From positions 627,501-691,500 of the forward strand of contig JAMPIV010000582.1 in NCBI GenBank assembly GCA_024509875.1: a DNA stretch of 64,000 nt, in the 5' to 3' direction. The DNA is from Oreohelix idahoensis. Lineage: Eukaryota; Mollusca; Gastropoda; Stylommatophora; Oreohelicidae. Below are positions 37,011 through 46,994 of this stretch, one piece after another; within the stretch, counting starts at the first letter, position 1, and the number at the start of each line of letters is the position of its first letter. Position numbers and translations under genes: made by a program. The notes under the pieces were generated by a model. It was not told the DNA's origin. It saw nothing but the letters and a program-made list of their open reading frames with translations, and did not search any database.

Positions 37011-39190
37011 AGTACCTTGGTCAGATACAATAACTTTAGGGACACCATAACGAGCAAAATGAGACTTCAATTTCCTGATGACTAACTGTGCTGTCATTGT
37101 AGGTAGAAAGTCTACTTCAATGAAGTTGGAGAAGTAGTCAATCAGGACTAAATAATATCGGCCTTCTATAATAAAGATGTCAGTGCCAACTTTCTCCCAG
37201 GGTGATAAACCTCTTGAGTGTTGGTTTAAAGGTTCTTTAGTATTCCTTGCCTTCGTTTCTTGACATTCTGGACAACTGTCAGCTATCTGTCGAATCTCAG
37301 CCGTCATGCCGATCTAAAACAGACAACTTCTGGCCCGGCGCATCATGCTGTCAAATGCAAGATGAGCAGCGTGTAGCTTTTGCTTGATTTCAGGCCTCAG
37401 TGCTTTTGGGATAAGAATGCGCTCTCCTTTCAGTATTATGCCTTGTTCTGTTGTCAGCGTATCACGAATGTCGAAATAGGGCATAAGCTCAGCTGGTACA
37501 TCAGACTTTTTTGTAGGCCACCCATGCAAAATGGTCGACTTCAACCTCTGGAGCACGCTGTCTGTGAGAGTTTCAGCTTTAATCTTTTCCATCATCACAT
37601 CTGGTATTTCAGGTAATCTTACAGGTGCATCAGCTCCTGCATTGCTCTCTCCATCAGCTAAGGAATCCAATGTGACATTATGAATACAAACTCTGGACAG
37701 TGTGTCGGCTATAAGAAGATCGGAACCTTGTACCCATTGGAATTCAAAGTCATATCGATGGCTGCGCATCAGTAAATTCTGCAGTCTTCGAGGAATTTGA
37801 CTCAGAGGTTTCTTCATGATGGCTGCCAAAGGTTTATGGTCGTTGATGACTGTAACTTTCCTTCCATAAGTGTACTGGTCAAAGCGTTCCAAACCATATA
37901 CAACAGCTAAGAGTTCCTTCTCAATTTGAGCCCAGCGTTGTTCAGTTTCAGTTAGAGCTCTTGAAGCAAACTCTATTGGATGACCATTTTGTAGGAGGAC
38001 AGCCCCAAGTCCATGCTGCTACTATCAACTTGAATACACAAAGATTCATCAGGATCATAGTATGCGAGTACTGGAGTAGAAGTAATCAGTTTCTTGACTC
38101 TCTTGAAAGCTTGTTCGCGTTCAGCAGACCAGATAAAGGGAGTATCCTTACGTGTAAGTTCTCTAATTGGATGAAGAACTTCTGAAAGATTGTTGAGAAA
38201 CTTTGCTAGATACTGTATCATGCCGCAAAATCTGCGAACCTTATGACAGTCCTTAGGAACGGGCATGTTTAGTATTGTCTCAACCTTTTTCTTGTCTGGT
38301 TCAACACCTCGAGCAGTAATAAGGTGACCCATGAAGGTAATTTCTTCTTTCTTCTCTTGAGCTTTAGCGTCATTCAGTTTAATGCCTTTCTCTTTACACC
38401 TGTGTTTCAGTGCTTTAAGCTTCAGATCATGGTCCTTAGTTGCTTGTTGTCTGTTTGATCCACAACCTGCAATAACTATGTCATCAGCAACATTGATGCA
38501 ACCATGAAGACCTTCAAGAGCTTGTGCTAGATGCCTCTGGAAAATTTCACTGCTTACATTCAAACCAAATGGTAATCTAGACCATCTGAACCTACCATAA
38601 GGTGTAATCATTGTTGTAAGTTTACTAGACTTCTCATCAAGTTTGATATGCCAGAATGCTTCCTTAATATCCAGCTTTGTGAAAATCTTGGCATTATTGA
38701 GTTCAGGCAATACATCATCCAAAGCTGGTAATCTGTAATGCTCTCTCTGTAAAGCCTCATTCAGGGGTCTAGGATCAATACATATTCTTAAAGAACCATC
38801 AGACTTTTCAACAACAGCCATTTGGTTAACCCATTCAGTCGGTTCCTCTACTGGTATTAATATACCTCTGTTCATTAGATTTTGAAGCTCTGACTTTACC
38901 TTGTTCTTAAGTGAAAATTGTATTTTTCTACATGGCAGTGCCTTTGGACGAATATTATGATCAATAGGCAACACAGCAGCTTCACTCAGGACACCTAGAT
39001 GGTTATCAGAGTTATGATCATTATCTGAACTGCCAGTAGCCACCTTAGCAATAAATTTGTTTGTGTTGACTGTCACAAACTGTAGATCCTGCAGTGTGTT
39101 GTTGCCCTGCAAACATGTGAATCTATTTTTCACAACAGTAAACCTTATCTTGTGTTTTGTCCCAGTCTTAGGATTCTCAGCAGTTCTTCT
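37011..39190 (-). pseudogene. Decayed Gypsy pol (element C, RT-RH-IN)
   Basis: Minus-strand remnant of a conventional Ty3/Gypsy pol. The RT frame (39133 to ~37980, open further upstream to ~39186) carries 'GSLRICIDPRPLNEAL', 'KIFTKLDIKEAFWHIKL', 'LPFGLNVSSEIFQ' and 'INVADDIVIAG', with Val where Tyr/Phe is usual before ADD. A small deletion near 37990 shifts the frame in RNase H. The next frame (to 37314) covers the rest of RNase H ('TVINDHKPLAAIMKK', 'ADTLSRV') and the linker. After a stop and shift near 37310 the last frame has the integrase 'CPECQETKAR', the first Asp ('KVGTDIFII') and the second in 'VIVSDQGT'. It is cut at 37010 by the LTR of element B before the catalytic Glu. The right end stops at the tail of the LINE at 39191. 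Confidence 0.93.
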
Positions 39191-42100
39191 TCTTCTGCGT
39201 TCGGTTTGTAGTCATGCTAAATCTGCAGGCCTGTCGCCAGGACGAAGTCCACAGTCTTTTCCAGGTCGGCGCGGCAGCCCCATAGCTTCTGCTGGAGCTC
39301 ATCACCTTTTGGCCAGGTCGCACGTCGCAATTTATCATGGGTTGGACAGTTCTGGAGAATGTGTTCTGGAGTCTGGATATCAGTTCCACAAGGGCATTCA
39401 TTCGTGTGGGATATCTTGAGGCGATAGAGATGTCCAAGTAATCTGCAGTGACCAGTTCTCAGGCGGAAAATTGTCGTCTGTTGGTGTCTGTTTAGGTGGT
39501 GGATTGGGTCATCTCTGCTGTATATATCCCCTTCCTCCTTCCACTGATTTTTGTACTTGTTGTGGATGATGGTTTTTGCTTCCCGATAGGGCAATGGGTG
39601 GCTGTATTGTTCCATTTTACTGCCACTTCTTGATAGAGCATCTGCTTTCTCATTACCAGCGATTCCACAATGGGCAGGTAACCACTGAAGGGCAATGGTT
39701 GATGACCTTTGGATGATGTTAAGCTCAGATCTGATCTCATTCATCATGTTATCATTTCTGGTGTTTTGTATTGATTCAAGTAATGATCTGCAGTCAGTGA
39801 AGATTACTATCTTAGCTTGTGGCTGCTGTTCAGGTCTGGTGAGGATCTTCAGGGCTTGCAGTAGTGCCATAGCTTCTGCCCTAAAATTGGAGGAGATCTT
39901 TCCAGTTGGGAAGGCCTTTCGGATGATCTTTCCATTTAGGAATCTTATAAAAATGCCTCCTCCACCGTTCTTTACTGCCCCCTCAGCAGATCCATCTGTG
40001 TATGCATGTGTCCACTCCTTCGGGTTGTACTTTTCTTCAATCATTTCTTGAGCCAAAGTTTTTAGTTGTTGAGGGGTCAGGTGGCCTTTCTTTTTTATTT
40101 CAGGGACTTCTGTGATGATAGATATATTTCCATGGCAGTCGTCTGGCTCCTCGTAATCAATTAACATTTCAATCTCAGTAGATCGATTTGGGAGGAGGTC
40201 TTCATGGCATCGATGCAGATGTTTGGAGATGTTTAGGAAGCTGGTTCTTTTCAGCCTGTTCTTTGTCACACTATGGAGTTTGGCATGCATTGGATGACTT
40301 GGCATTCGTAGAAGCTTCTCACTGTGAGTGAATACCTTTTCCTCACGTCTGTCATCAAGAGAGCGGATGTTGGTGTATCGCTCCATTGCCTGGATTGGAG
40401 AAGTCTTCATCCCTCCAGTGATTAGTCTAAGGCCTGAATTTTGCACTTTCCCTAGACATTCTGTGTTTGTTTTAGATGCTGTGGCCCAGGCTGACATGCC
40501 ATATTCAAGTACAGGTCTGACTGTGCCTGTATAGACTTTTTTTAGTATGTTGGTATTTGCCCCCCAACTTGTGCCAGCCAGTTTCTTCATAATAGAGAGC
40601 TTTCTTATTGCTCTCTGTTCTACTGCTTTTATGTGCGGCTTCCAGGTGAGTCTCTTATCCAACTTGACTCCTAGGTATGTTGGGTTTTCCTCGATTGGAA
40701 GTTCACTTCCATTTAGCTGCAGTTTGATCGTTTCTCGGCGATTTGACAGAGAGAAGCAGGTTGCTACTGTCTTGGAGAGGTTTATCTGTACTCCCCAATC
40801 TGATGCCCATTTACCGATGGTATTTAGCGCTGCTTGCATCCTGAACTTCGCAGTAGGCAAATGTTCAGCAGCACACCAGGCAGCAAAATCGTCAGCATGA
40901 AGAGCCCTGGAGATATGCCCGGACAGTTTCTCTGCAATATCATTTATATATATGATAAAAAGTGTGGGGGAGATAACTCCTCCTTGTGGCACACCCTGTT
41001 GTAGAGTGACGCGATGGCTCAGTTTCCCGTCAAGTTTTACTCTTGCTGTGCGGTATCGAAGAAAGTCCCGTATCCAGTTGAACATTCTCCCTTCAATTTT
41101 GCTGTTGAGCATCTTAAGGAGGAGTCCTTCTTTCCATACCTTATCAAAGGCTTTTGTCAAGTCTACAAAAACCGCCAGTACTTTCTTTTTCTCCTGAAAG
41201 GCATTTTCTACTTCCTGGGCTAGATATACTAGTTGGTCTTCGGTGCTGCGATTTTTCCTAAATGCTGACTGTGTGTTATCAAGCAGATGGTTTTTTTCCA
41301 GATGTTTCAGTAATCTTGAGTTCACCATTCTTTCCATTACCTTACCCAGACAGCTCAGTAGGCTAACTGGTCGGTAGCTGGACTTGCTTGTTTTCTCCTT
41401 TTGTTTCTTTCTGATGGGAACAATGATTGCTTCTCGCCATTGATCTGGAAATTTTCCAGTACTCCATGACTGATTGAAGATTAGGAGGAGCTTGTGCCTG
41501 GCTACAGGTCCAAGGTTCTTGATCATATCATTTGTGATGCCATCTTTTCCTGGAGCTTTTCTGTTCTTTAGTTTTGTTATGGCAGCACTGAGTTCTCTCA
41601 TAGTAAGGGGTGACTTCATGCAGATATCTGGGTTTTGGTGCTTCAGTTTTTCTTTTACTTCCTTACGTACTTCTTGGATCCGTGCATGTGAAAGTGATGT
41701 GGTGCTTTCTTCCTTGTAGAAATCTGCCAGGATGTTTGCTGCCATCTTTCCTGTGTGGTATTTTTCATTTTCCTTGATGACAGTCTTACAGTAGCTGGTT
41801 GTTGTTTCTTCATTTAGCACTCTTGTCAGATTCCATAGCTTGCTTGAGTCCTTTTCCATGTTGAGACTGCTGGTCTTCTGGTGCCAGCTCCTTTGGATTT
41901 CAGCTTTCTTTTGTTCATTGAAAGCTTGTTTTATGCTGTTGTGCCTCTGTGTGTTCTCTAATGTGGGATTTTGCTCCATAGTTTCCCGTGCTTTATTTAA
42001 TTCACTATGGAGTTTTCCCAGGTTGTCACTCCAGTATGGTTTGTAGTCTCGTCGTTTACCTCGTGGAATTGACTTCTTTGCTGCTTGGATGATTGCCTCA

Positions 42101-43490
42101 CTGATGATGGAGATGTTTTTATTGATGTTATTTGAGTGGGCAATGTTCTGACAGAAATTGTCGGCTTGTTCTTTAAAAAATCCCCAGTTTGCTTTTTTGA
42201 AATTCCAGCTAGGAGACATATTGATTTCTCCTGCACTTCTTATCTCAGATATCTGTAATGTGACTGGTACATGGTCACTTCCCCCAAGTTGAGTATTTAC
42301 TGTTCTGGTGGTGAGTCGATGTATGTCATCTGTAGCCATAGCAAGATCTGGTGTGCTCGTTGTTTTCCATACTCTGGAATAGAAGGTGGGCTTATCCTCT
42401 GGTTGGTTTATTAGAATTAGTTTATTCTCTACCATCCAATCTTCCACCTCTTCTCCTCTTGGATCTGTTGCGTTATAGCCCCAGCTGGGTGAGTGGCTAT
42501 TGAAGTCACCCATAATGAGGTGTCTCGATGCTGCAAGCTTCACTTTGTGTAGCTCCAGAGTTGTGGTTGGAGGGCTGTAGCAGTTTGTGATCATTAAGTC
42601 TCCACTGGGCAGCAGTAGTTGGACTGTTATGTATTCAAGTTCGTCCTCACCAGATCTGTGTGTCTCTACTGCTGGGATTGAGGTTTTAATCAGTGTGAGG
42701 ATTCCTCCCTTAGTTCTTTTTGCCCTGTCTTGGCGGAAGGATTGGTATCCACGTACAAAGAATCGTTGGGTATCTTTTAGGTGAGTTTCTTGGATGCAGA
42801 TTATATCAATGTTATTTTCCCTGAGGAATTCTTGTAACTCCGGTTTCTTGTTCCTCACTCCTTCTGCATTCCATTGAGCCACTGTAAGATAGTGGGTTGG
42901 TTGGTCAGTTGCTCTACTTTGCCTTCCCCCGACCATTTGGTTGGCAAAGGCACCGGTTGCTTGGGTGGGCCCTTTCGAGGCTAGGGGCCCGGCTCCGCTC
43001 CTCCCCGGTTGTAGCTGATAGGAGCGACGCCATGACGTAAGTCGAGATTGTCGCATGACTCCATACCGCAAAAGCGTGTGTGTCCTAATTTTTCCCGGTG
43101 TCTGCGCCGTAGCTAACACACTCCGTCTTCGGCAGGCCGGGTTGTGTTTGTTGTTCAGGGTTGTCTCCCATAGCCTTTCCATCTCCCGGTGGTAGCTGCA
43201 AGGCAGCAGATTGGTTTGTTTACCGAGGTTTACCTTCCCCGTGGCTAGAGCTTATAGCGGCTCTTACTCGCTTGATGCACCCGTCGTAGGACATATGGGG
43301 GATTTCAGTGGGGGTATCAGTGCCACCTGTTACCCCTCCCCGTCCTGCTGGGAGGACATCGCCGTTTGGTCCGCGACTGCTTATTCGTCCAGCAATGCTG
43401 ACTTAATTCGCAGCTGACACACCATATCTGGAGGTCGTTCCACTATCCGCCACCCGTGGACGCGCCTGGTTGGGGTCGGTCGCCCCTTTG
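39191..43490 (-). mobile_element. I-group LINE (APE-RT-RNase H), near full length
   Basis: Minus-strand non-LTR retrotransposon. Its 3' end is a short AGAAGAAGAAG tail after the stop codon (39187-39200). The 5' end is probably around 43490, where GGCAAAGGGGCGACCGACCC begins a GC-rich 5' UTR (~43183-43490). The gag-like ORF1 of many I elements is not recognisable. It lies against the N-terminal end of element C, but C does not visibly resume on its other side. Confidence 0.88.
39217..43182 (-). CDS. LINE endonuclease/reverse transcriptase/RNase H (intact ORF)
   Basis: A 1321-residue frame from ATG 43182 to TAG 39217. About 95 N-terminal residues are unassigned, and a later start is possible. 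The AP-type endonuclease (~97-310) nicks target DNA and shows 'CIQETHL' (Glu132), 'MGDFNSHSPSWG' (Asp226, Asn228) and 'GGSDHVPV' (Asp303-His304). Reverse transcriptase (~520-800) shows 'RKAPGKDGI', 'AVFVDLTKAFDKVW', 'QGVPQGGVISP' and the catalytic 'LHADDFAAW' (Asp764-Asp765), with His in the position usually Tyr/Phe. RNase H (~1060-1190) shows 'AYTDGSAEG' (Asp1063), 'RAEAMALLQAL', 'IFTDCRSLLESI' and 'WLPAHCGIAGNEKADALS'. The C-terminus has a Cys/His-containing 'CPCGTDIQTPEHILQNC'. APE plus RNase H places it in the I group (I/Nimb/Ingi-like). The long uninterrupted frame suggests a young, possibly active copy. Confidence 0.95.
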   Translation of the reverse strand: MERLWETTLNNKHNPACRRRSVLATAQTPGKIRTHTLLRYGVMRQSRLTSWRRSYQLQPGRSGAGPLASKGPTQATGAFANQMVGGRQSRATDQPTHYLTVAQWNAEGVRNKKPELQEFLRENNIDIICIQETHLKDTQRFFVRGYQSFRQDRAKRTKGGILTLIKTSIPAVETHRSGEDELEYITVQLLLPSGDLMITNCYSPPTTTLELHKVKLAASRHLIMGDFNSHSPSWGYNATDPRGEEVEDWMVENKLILINQPEDKPTFYSRVWKTTSTPDLAMATDDIHRLTTRTVNTQLGGSDHVPVTLQISEIRSAGEINMSPSWNFKKANWGFFKEQADNFCQNIAHSNNINKNISIISEAIIQAAKKSIPRGKRRDYKPYWSDNLGKLHSELNKARETMEQNPTLENTQRHNSIKQAFNEQKKAEIQRSWHQKTSSLNMEKDSSKLWNLTRVLNEETTTSYCKTVIKENEKYHTGKMAANILADFYKEESTTSLSHARIQEVRKEVKEKLKHQNPDICMKSPLTMRELSAAITKLKNRKAPGKDGITNDMIKNLGPVARHKLLLIFNQSWSTGKFPDQWREAIIVPIRKKQKEKTSKSSYRPVSLLSCLGKVMERMVNSRLLKHLEKNHLLDNTQSAFRKNRSTEDQLVYLAQEVENAFQEKKKVLAVFVDLTKAFDKVWKEGLLLKMLNSKIEGRMFNWIRDFLRYRTARVKLDGKLSHRVTLQQGVPQGGVISPTLFIIYINDIAEKLSGHISRALHADDFAAWCAAEHLPTAKFRMQAALNTIGKWASDWGVQINLSKTVATCFSLSNRRETIKLQLNGSELPIEENPTYLGVKLDKRLTWKPHIKAVEQRAIRKLSIMKKLAGTSWGANTNILKKVYTGTVRPVLEYGMSAWATASKTNTECLGKVQNSGLRLITGGMKTSPIQAMERYTNIRSLDDRREEKVFTHSEKLLRMPSHPMHAKLHSVTKNRLKRTSFLNISKHLHRCHEDLLPNRSTEIEMLIDYEEPDDCHGNISIITEVPEIKKKGHLTPQQLKTLAQEMIEEKYNPKEWTHAYTDGSAEGAVKNGGGGIFIRFLNGKIIRKAFPTGKISSNFRAEAMALLQALKILTRPEQQPQAKIVIFTDCRSLLESIQNTRNDNMMNEIRSELNIIQRSSTIALQWLPAHCGIAGNEKADALSRSGSKMEQYSHPLPYREAKTIIHNKYKNQWKEEGDIYSRDDPIHHLNRHQQTTIFRLRTGHCRLLGHLYRLKISHTNECPCGTDIQTPEHILQNCPTHDKLRRATWPKGDELQQKLWGCRADLEKTVDFVLATGLQI

Positions 43491-43498
43491 CCAGGATA

Positions 43499-43640
43499 AT
43501 GTCATAAGTGTGAATCTCTGAGCTGTGTGGGTTTGACTCAGTGCCAGACAAACAAAAAATGTAGATGATAATGTCATAAGTGTGAATCTCTGAACTGTGT
43601 GGGTTTGACTCAGTGCCAGACAAACAAAAAATGAAGACTA
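43499..43640. repeat. 72-bp tandem duplication
   Basis: Two 72-bp units starting ATGTCATAAGTGTGAATCTC, differing at a few bases, immediately beyond the LINE 5' end. Confidence 0.93.
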
Positions 43641-43834
43641 GCAACCTGTTATGATTGACACAAACCTCTACCACAAGAACACTGTAAGCAGAGGTCGTTG
43701 CCCTATTGGGTATATTATCTAGGGAAGTCCTGGGGCTACAAGGGTAAAAGTGTGAAAAAACATGAATATCTGGGGTTTGGAAGAAGAAGAAGAACAAGCA
43801 GGAGGGGTGAACTATATCTACTGCCTGTTGTTGT

Positions 43835-43892
43835 TGATCAGAATCGACCTCATTTCATTCCGGGCAAACCCACAGGTGCTCAGTCTCTATTA
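43835..43892 (-). mobile_element. LINE (family V) 3' end remnant
   Basis: A ~58-bp minus-strand match to the 3' end at about 62,570-62,625, sharing GAGACTGAGCACCT.TGGGTTTGCCC. Too short to say more. Confidence 0.55.
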
Positions 43893-44106
43893 GCAAATGT
43901 TGAAGGCTATGAATGCTAATCGTTCCTTAGTGTGAATTTAACAATTACATTTAACAAAATTTCAAAATTTGGCTTTAGCTTTACAGTTAGTTACCAGTTT
44001 TTAAAATTTGGCTTTAGCATGACACTTATTTGTAACAAGTTTTCAGAATGTGGCTAGCTTGACCTTGTCTTAAAGTACATTTGCTTGTTATTGTCCCTGT
44101 TTACAG

Positions 44107-44219
44107 TTCAGTTTTGTGTGGCACTCCACCAAACATGAGCAGTGGGCATTCCTGGAGAAGGTCCAATGTTGTTACTCCACCCCCATCAGCTTTGCCAGGT
44201 TCTCCACATCGAAAATCCT
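44107..44219 (+). CDS. ULK1/2: ULK1/2-like exon (Ser/Pro-rich linker), first seen
   Basis: Reads 'LCGTPPNMSSGHSWRRS' then a Pro/Ser-rich stretch to 'LPGSPHRKS'. Donor GTAAGT at 44220, leaving one base of a split codon. Two acceptors are possible: AG 44105-44106 or AG 44110-44111. The second would give the split-codon phase most common in the following exons, starting the exon at 44112. This lies in the disordered linker between kinase and C-terminal domains, where phosphorylation sites cluster in the family. Assigned by in-frame joining to the next exon rather than by a domain of its own. Confidence 0.75.
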
Positions 44220-44336
44220 GTAAGTGCCAATTGTTTTTCCTTTTAATGCTATCATGAAGGATAAAAATAGGTACTGTTTCATAGAACAGAGTTGCCTAAA
44301 TTTCCTTCACTGCGGCTGCAAGACGTTTGACAGGGA

Positions 44337-44358
44337 CAAACAAACAAACAAACAAAAA
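44337..44358. repeat. (CAAA)n microsatellite
   Basis: Five CAAA units in intron 1 of the visible gene part. Confidence 0.85.
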
Positions 44359-44429
44359 CAGACCAGAAAGAGAGCAAGAACTAAGTAAATACATTAAAAA
44401 TAATTAATAAAAATTATGATACAACTTGT

Positions 44430-44722
44430 AAGTAGAAGCAGATAGTGTCGCTGTCACTCTCATGGAGGACAAAATGTCCGTTACATCTGGATGTGAAGTG
44501 GATCTAAAAATAGGATTACTGCTACCTCAAAGGGGAATAATTTGAGGATGTACATGCGGCTGGCAACATCATCATGTGCTAGAAACTGCTACAGAAGAAC
44601 AAATAAATAGCTGCTAGAGTTTGTGCCCTTGGTCTAGGCTTCCTGAAGTGGGTCATCAACATTGGTGCTTCCATACTCTGTAAGAAGTAAAAGAAGATGA
44701 TGATGATTCATAATACTTTTCA
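44430..44722 (-). mobile_element. LINE (family Z) 3' UTR remnant
   Basis: Shares a scattered pattern with 50,990-51,180, 52,840-52,930, 53,680-53,770, 57,690-57,790 and 58,230-58,370: GGATGACT, GAGGTTGT.CATG..GGCAAC.TCATCAT, then TTGC(T)ACAGAA and GCTTTGTGCC..G-like segments. At 53.7 kb this block lies directly 3' of the family Z coding end, so I read all of these as 3' UTR pieces. Confidence 0.45.
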
Positions 44723-44726
44723 ATGA

Positions 44727-45305
44727 TTCATCATCTCAACCCGTAACCCGTCATGGGTCGTAGGGGTGCCATGGTGGAAGCATCAGCAGACAGGGTCCTA
44801 TACTGCTCTCTGTCCTCAGCAATGCGTACAAGTATGGAAAAACCGTGTCCTGCCCATTCTTTGATGTTATCAGCCCAGGATTTTCTTTGCCTTCCTCTTC
44901 TCCGTTTACCTTCGACTGTTCCCTGGAGGACCGTTTTCGAAAGGGAGTCATGACGAGTTACATGCCCAAACCAGGCAAGCTTTCGACGTTTCACTACTGA
45001 CAAAAGTGCTTCTTCGTGGCCTGCATAGGTCTTCATCCTCTCTCTAACATAGACATTTGTTTTGTGCTCTTTATAGCAAATGCGCAAAATTCTTCTATAA
45101 CATTTATGCTCGAAAGCCTGAATCCTTCGCTCCGTATCTGCAGTGAGTGTCCAGCCCTCACACCCGTACAAGAGAATAGATAATACAAGTGATTTGTATA
45201 ATTTGATCTTCACAGGAAAACTGATGTTACTTTTCCAGATCACATTCAGCCTTGTCATGGCAGCTGAGGCCATCTCAAGTCTTGTCTTGATTTCTTTACT
45301 GATCT
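44727..45305 (-). pseudogene. LINE RT C-terminal fragment (third family)
   Basis: Minus strand, open for 180 codons to TGA at 44731. Reads 'EIKTRLEMASAAMTRL', 'YGCEGWTLTADTERRIQAFE', 'KRRKLAWFGHVTRHD', 'GKRRRGRQRKSWADNIKEW' and ends 'LRPMTGYGLR'. This is the post-palm region of an APE-class LINE polymerase. It is truncated at the 5' end, with a short ATC-rich 3' tail. Antisense to the ULK1/2 gene. Confidence 0.88.
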
Positions 45306-45345
45306 TCCATCATTTCAATGATTATAATTACTATATTAGAAGACC

Positions 45346-45712
45346 CTTTTCAAGGCCATTAGGAAGGTCAACCAACAGAGAGACAACTATCACTATCTTG
45401 ATCGAGCAAAACAGGTGATCCTGTTCCGTATTAGAACAGGACATAACAGACTGAACAGTCACTTATACCGACTGAAATTGGTTTCATCAACCCTATGCAC
45501 GTGTGGACAGGCAGCACAGACAGCCGAACATATCCTGCAAGACTGCCACATGCTTAGTCAATTGTGGACTGAACATTGGCCAACAGAGACGCACATCCAT
45601 ACAATGCTGTTTGGGAGTCTTGACGAACTTTCAACTACAGCAACATGCATCCAGAGAACCGGACTTCTTGTGTAGACATTACTAAACAACAGCGAACGAG
45701 AAGATGAAGACA
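45346..45712 (+). pseudogene. I-group LINE C-terminal fragment
   Basis: Plus strand. Reads 'AIRKVNQQRDNYHYLDRAKQ', 'ILFRIRTGHNRLNSHLYRL', a Cys/His segment 'CTCGQAAQTAEHILQDC' and ends 'RTGLLV' at 45675. It parallels the last ~110 residues of the LINE at 39217 ('IFRLRTGHCRLLGHLYRL', 'TPEHILQNC', 'ATGLQI') and has the same CGAACG.AGAAGA tail. A related but diverged, 5'-truncated copy. Confidence 0.85.
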
Positions 45713-45791
45713 AAAAGTAGTTATAACTTTATAAACATCTTTGTTACTTCATTCTCACTTTAAATTATTTCTTCTTATTTTTTTCTTTCAG

Positions 45792-46058
45792 CCGGGACCT
45801 CTCCACACTTCTCCCCTCTCCAGTTGTCTAACCTGTTTTCGTCACTTGTAGACGCCCATCTGTCCTCACTCCCTACAGTTATGGGCTCACCAAACAAAAT
45901 GCCTGACATGTTCCCCCTGCGATCACCACACGACAACTCCCCTGAACCAATCAATGCCCCCTTTGCTACTGCAGCAGCAGCGGCGGTGTACCATCCTGCT
46001 TATCATACCTCAAACACAGTCCCAGATAACTTGGTGGCCATGACTCACCAGAGAGAGG
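45792..46058 (+). CDS. ULK1/2: ULK1/2-like exon (linker)
   Basis: 267 bp after TTTTCTTTCAG. It completes the split Ser codon of the previous exon, then reads 'GTSPHFSPLQLSNLFSSLVD', 'LPTVMGSPNKMPDMFPLRSP', an Ala run and 'DNLVAMTHQRE'. Donor GTAGGT at 46059, again one base into a codon. Rich in Ser/Pro and SP sites, as expected for the regulatory linker. Confidence 0.85.
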
Positions 46059-46111
46059 GTAGGTTTTTGTCACTGATATTATCTTAAGTGTTTAAAAAAG
46101 GACATTGTGAT

Positions 46112-46115
<4 letters not shown>

Positions 46116-46148
<33 letters not shown>

Positions 46149-46149
46149 C
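46116..46149. repeat. (ATC)n microsatellite
   Basis: About eleven CAT/ATC triplets in intron 2. Confidence 0.93.
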
Positions 46150-46435
46150 TCTTCAGTTCCCTAAGGAGAATAGGGTAAAGGATCCTGTTACACGCCCATT
46201 GAGGCATATTGGGAATATGGTGTTAGGCCCATATTTTCTTGACTATCGGCACACTAGTGGGGATGTGGTCAGCATCTTGCTGGCCACCTTAACCTTCCCA
46301 GAGTTGCTCTGGTACCCAATTGGGGCTGGGTCGACCCAGGAGCCGTTTGCGGTCTTTAAAAATCCCACCTCAACTGGGTATCAAACCATGGACCACTGAG
46401 CTAGAAAGCCAGTGCACTAACCACTGTAAGGAGCA
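46150..46435 (-). mobile_element. tRNA-derived SINE (minus strand)
   Basis: Read on the minus strand it starts with an A-box-like TTAGTGCACTGGC and a B-box-like GGTTTGATACCCAG, the pol III promoter of tRNA-derived SINEs. The body contains TCGACCCAG.CCCAATTGGGTACC. The two plus-strand SINEs at 46603 and 50543 share a CAGCTGTAATGGGTACC-type core, so the families are related. Confidence 0.65.
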
Positions 46436-46592
46436 TAGGCCTTAAACAAATTTCTGCTCAGTTATCACTTGTCCTGTGCCATTCACTCAGGATCTTTCCA
46501 TGTCTTCTTGTGTTATTTTGTCTTCCTCTGCCTCTCCTGACCTGGAGATTCTAGAAGAAACATTGCCTTGTAGTGCTATCAACAGGTTTCAA
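46436..46592 (-). mobile_element. LINE (family Z) fragment, left part
   Basis: Minus-strand 3' coding end of family Z (GAGCATAGGCCTT...TGTCCTGTGCCATTC...CTTTCCATG), also present at 53,765 and 57,785. It is interrupted by the SINE at 46603 and resumes at 46995-47070 (ATCTCCTGTTCCACTG.TGCTTGTCTG). Confidence 0.75.
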
Positions 46593-46602
46593 CAAAGTAT
46601 GT

Positions 46603-46983
46603 GGAGCCGCGCTAGCGTAGTGGTTACAACACCGCTCTGGCGACCGGGTGATACAGGATCAAACCCGGGCGACGGCATTTGAGGATTTTTCGTCGACCGG
46701 GATTTGGACTGGATTAACTCGAGACCTGGCGAGAACATTTGAAGGAATGTCGTCGACCAGGGACTGGCGGCTCCTGAGCCGACCCAGCTGTAATGGGTAC
46801 CTCCGAAATCGGCGAGTATTTGCCTGAATGGCGAGGGACACCTGTCTCTGTACAAGAAATAAAGGGATACTCACGTAAAATCAATGTCAGGTTAGACATA
46901 AATAATAACCTGAGATTTCGCCTCGAGTATTAGCGGGCGTACGAAAAAAAAAAAAAAAAAAAAAAAAAAACAAAAAAACAAAA
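46603..46983 (+). mobile_element. tRNA-derived SINE with 11-bp target-site duplication
   Basis: Begins GGAGCCGCGCTAGCGTAGTG (A-box region GTAGTGGTTA), with B-box-like GGATCAAACCCGG about 45 bp later. Body includes CCCAGCTGTAATGGGTACCT. Ends in an A-rich tail (46945-46983). Flanked by ACAAAGTATGT at 46592-46602 and 46984-46994. It splits an older LINE fragment. Confidence 0.9.
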
Positions 46984-46994
46984 ACAAAGTATGT

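Noticed and set aside
43698..43919. 73-codon plus-strand frame before the first ULK exon
   Set aside because: Part overlaps a LINE 3' end remnant (43835-43892) and there is no in-phase donor. Not an upstream ULK exon.
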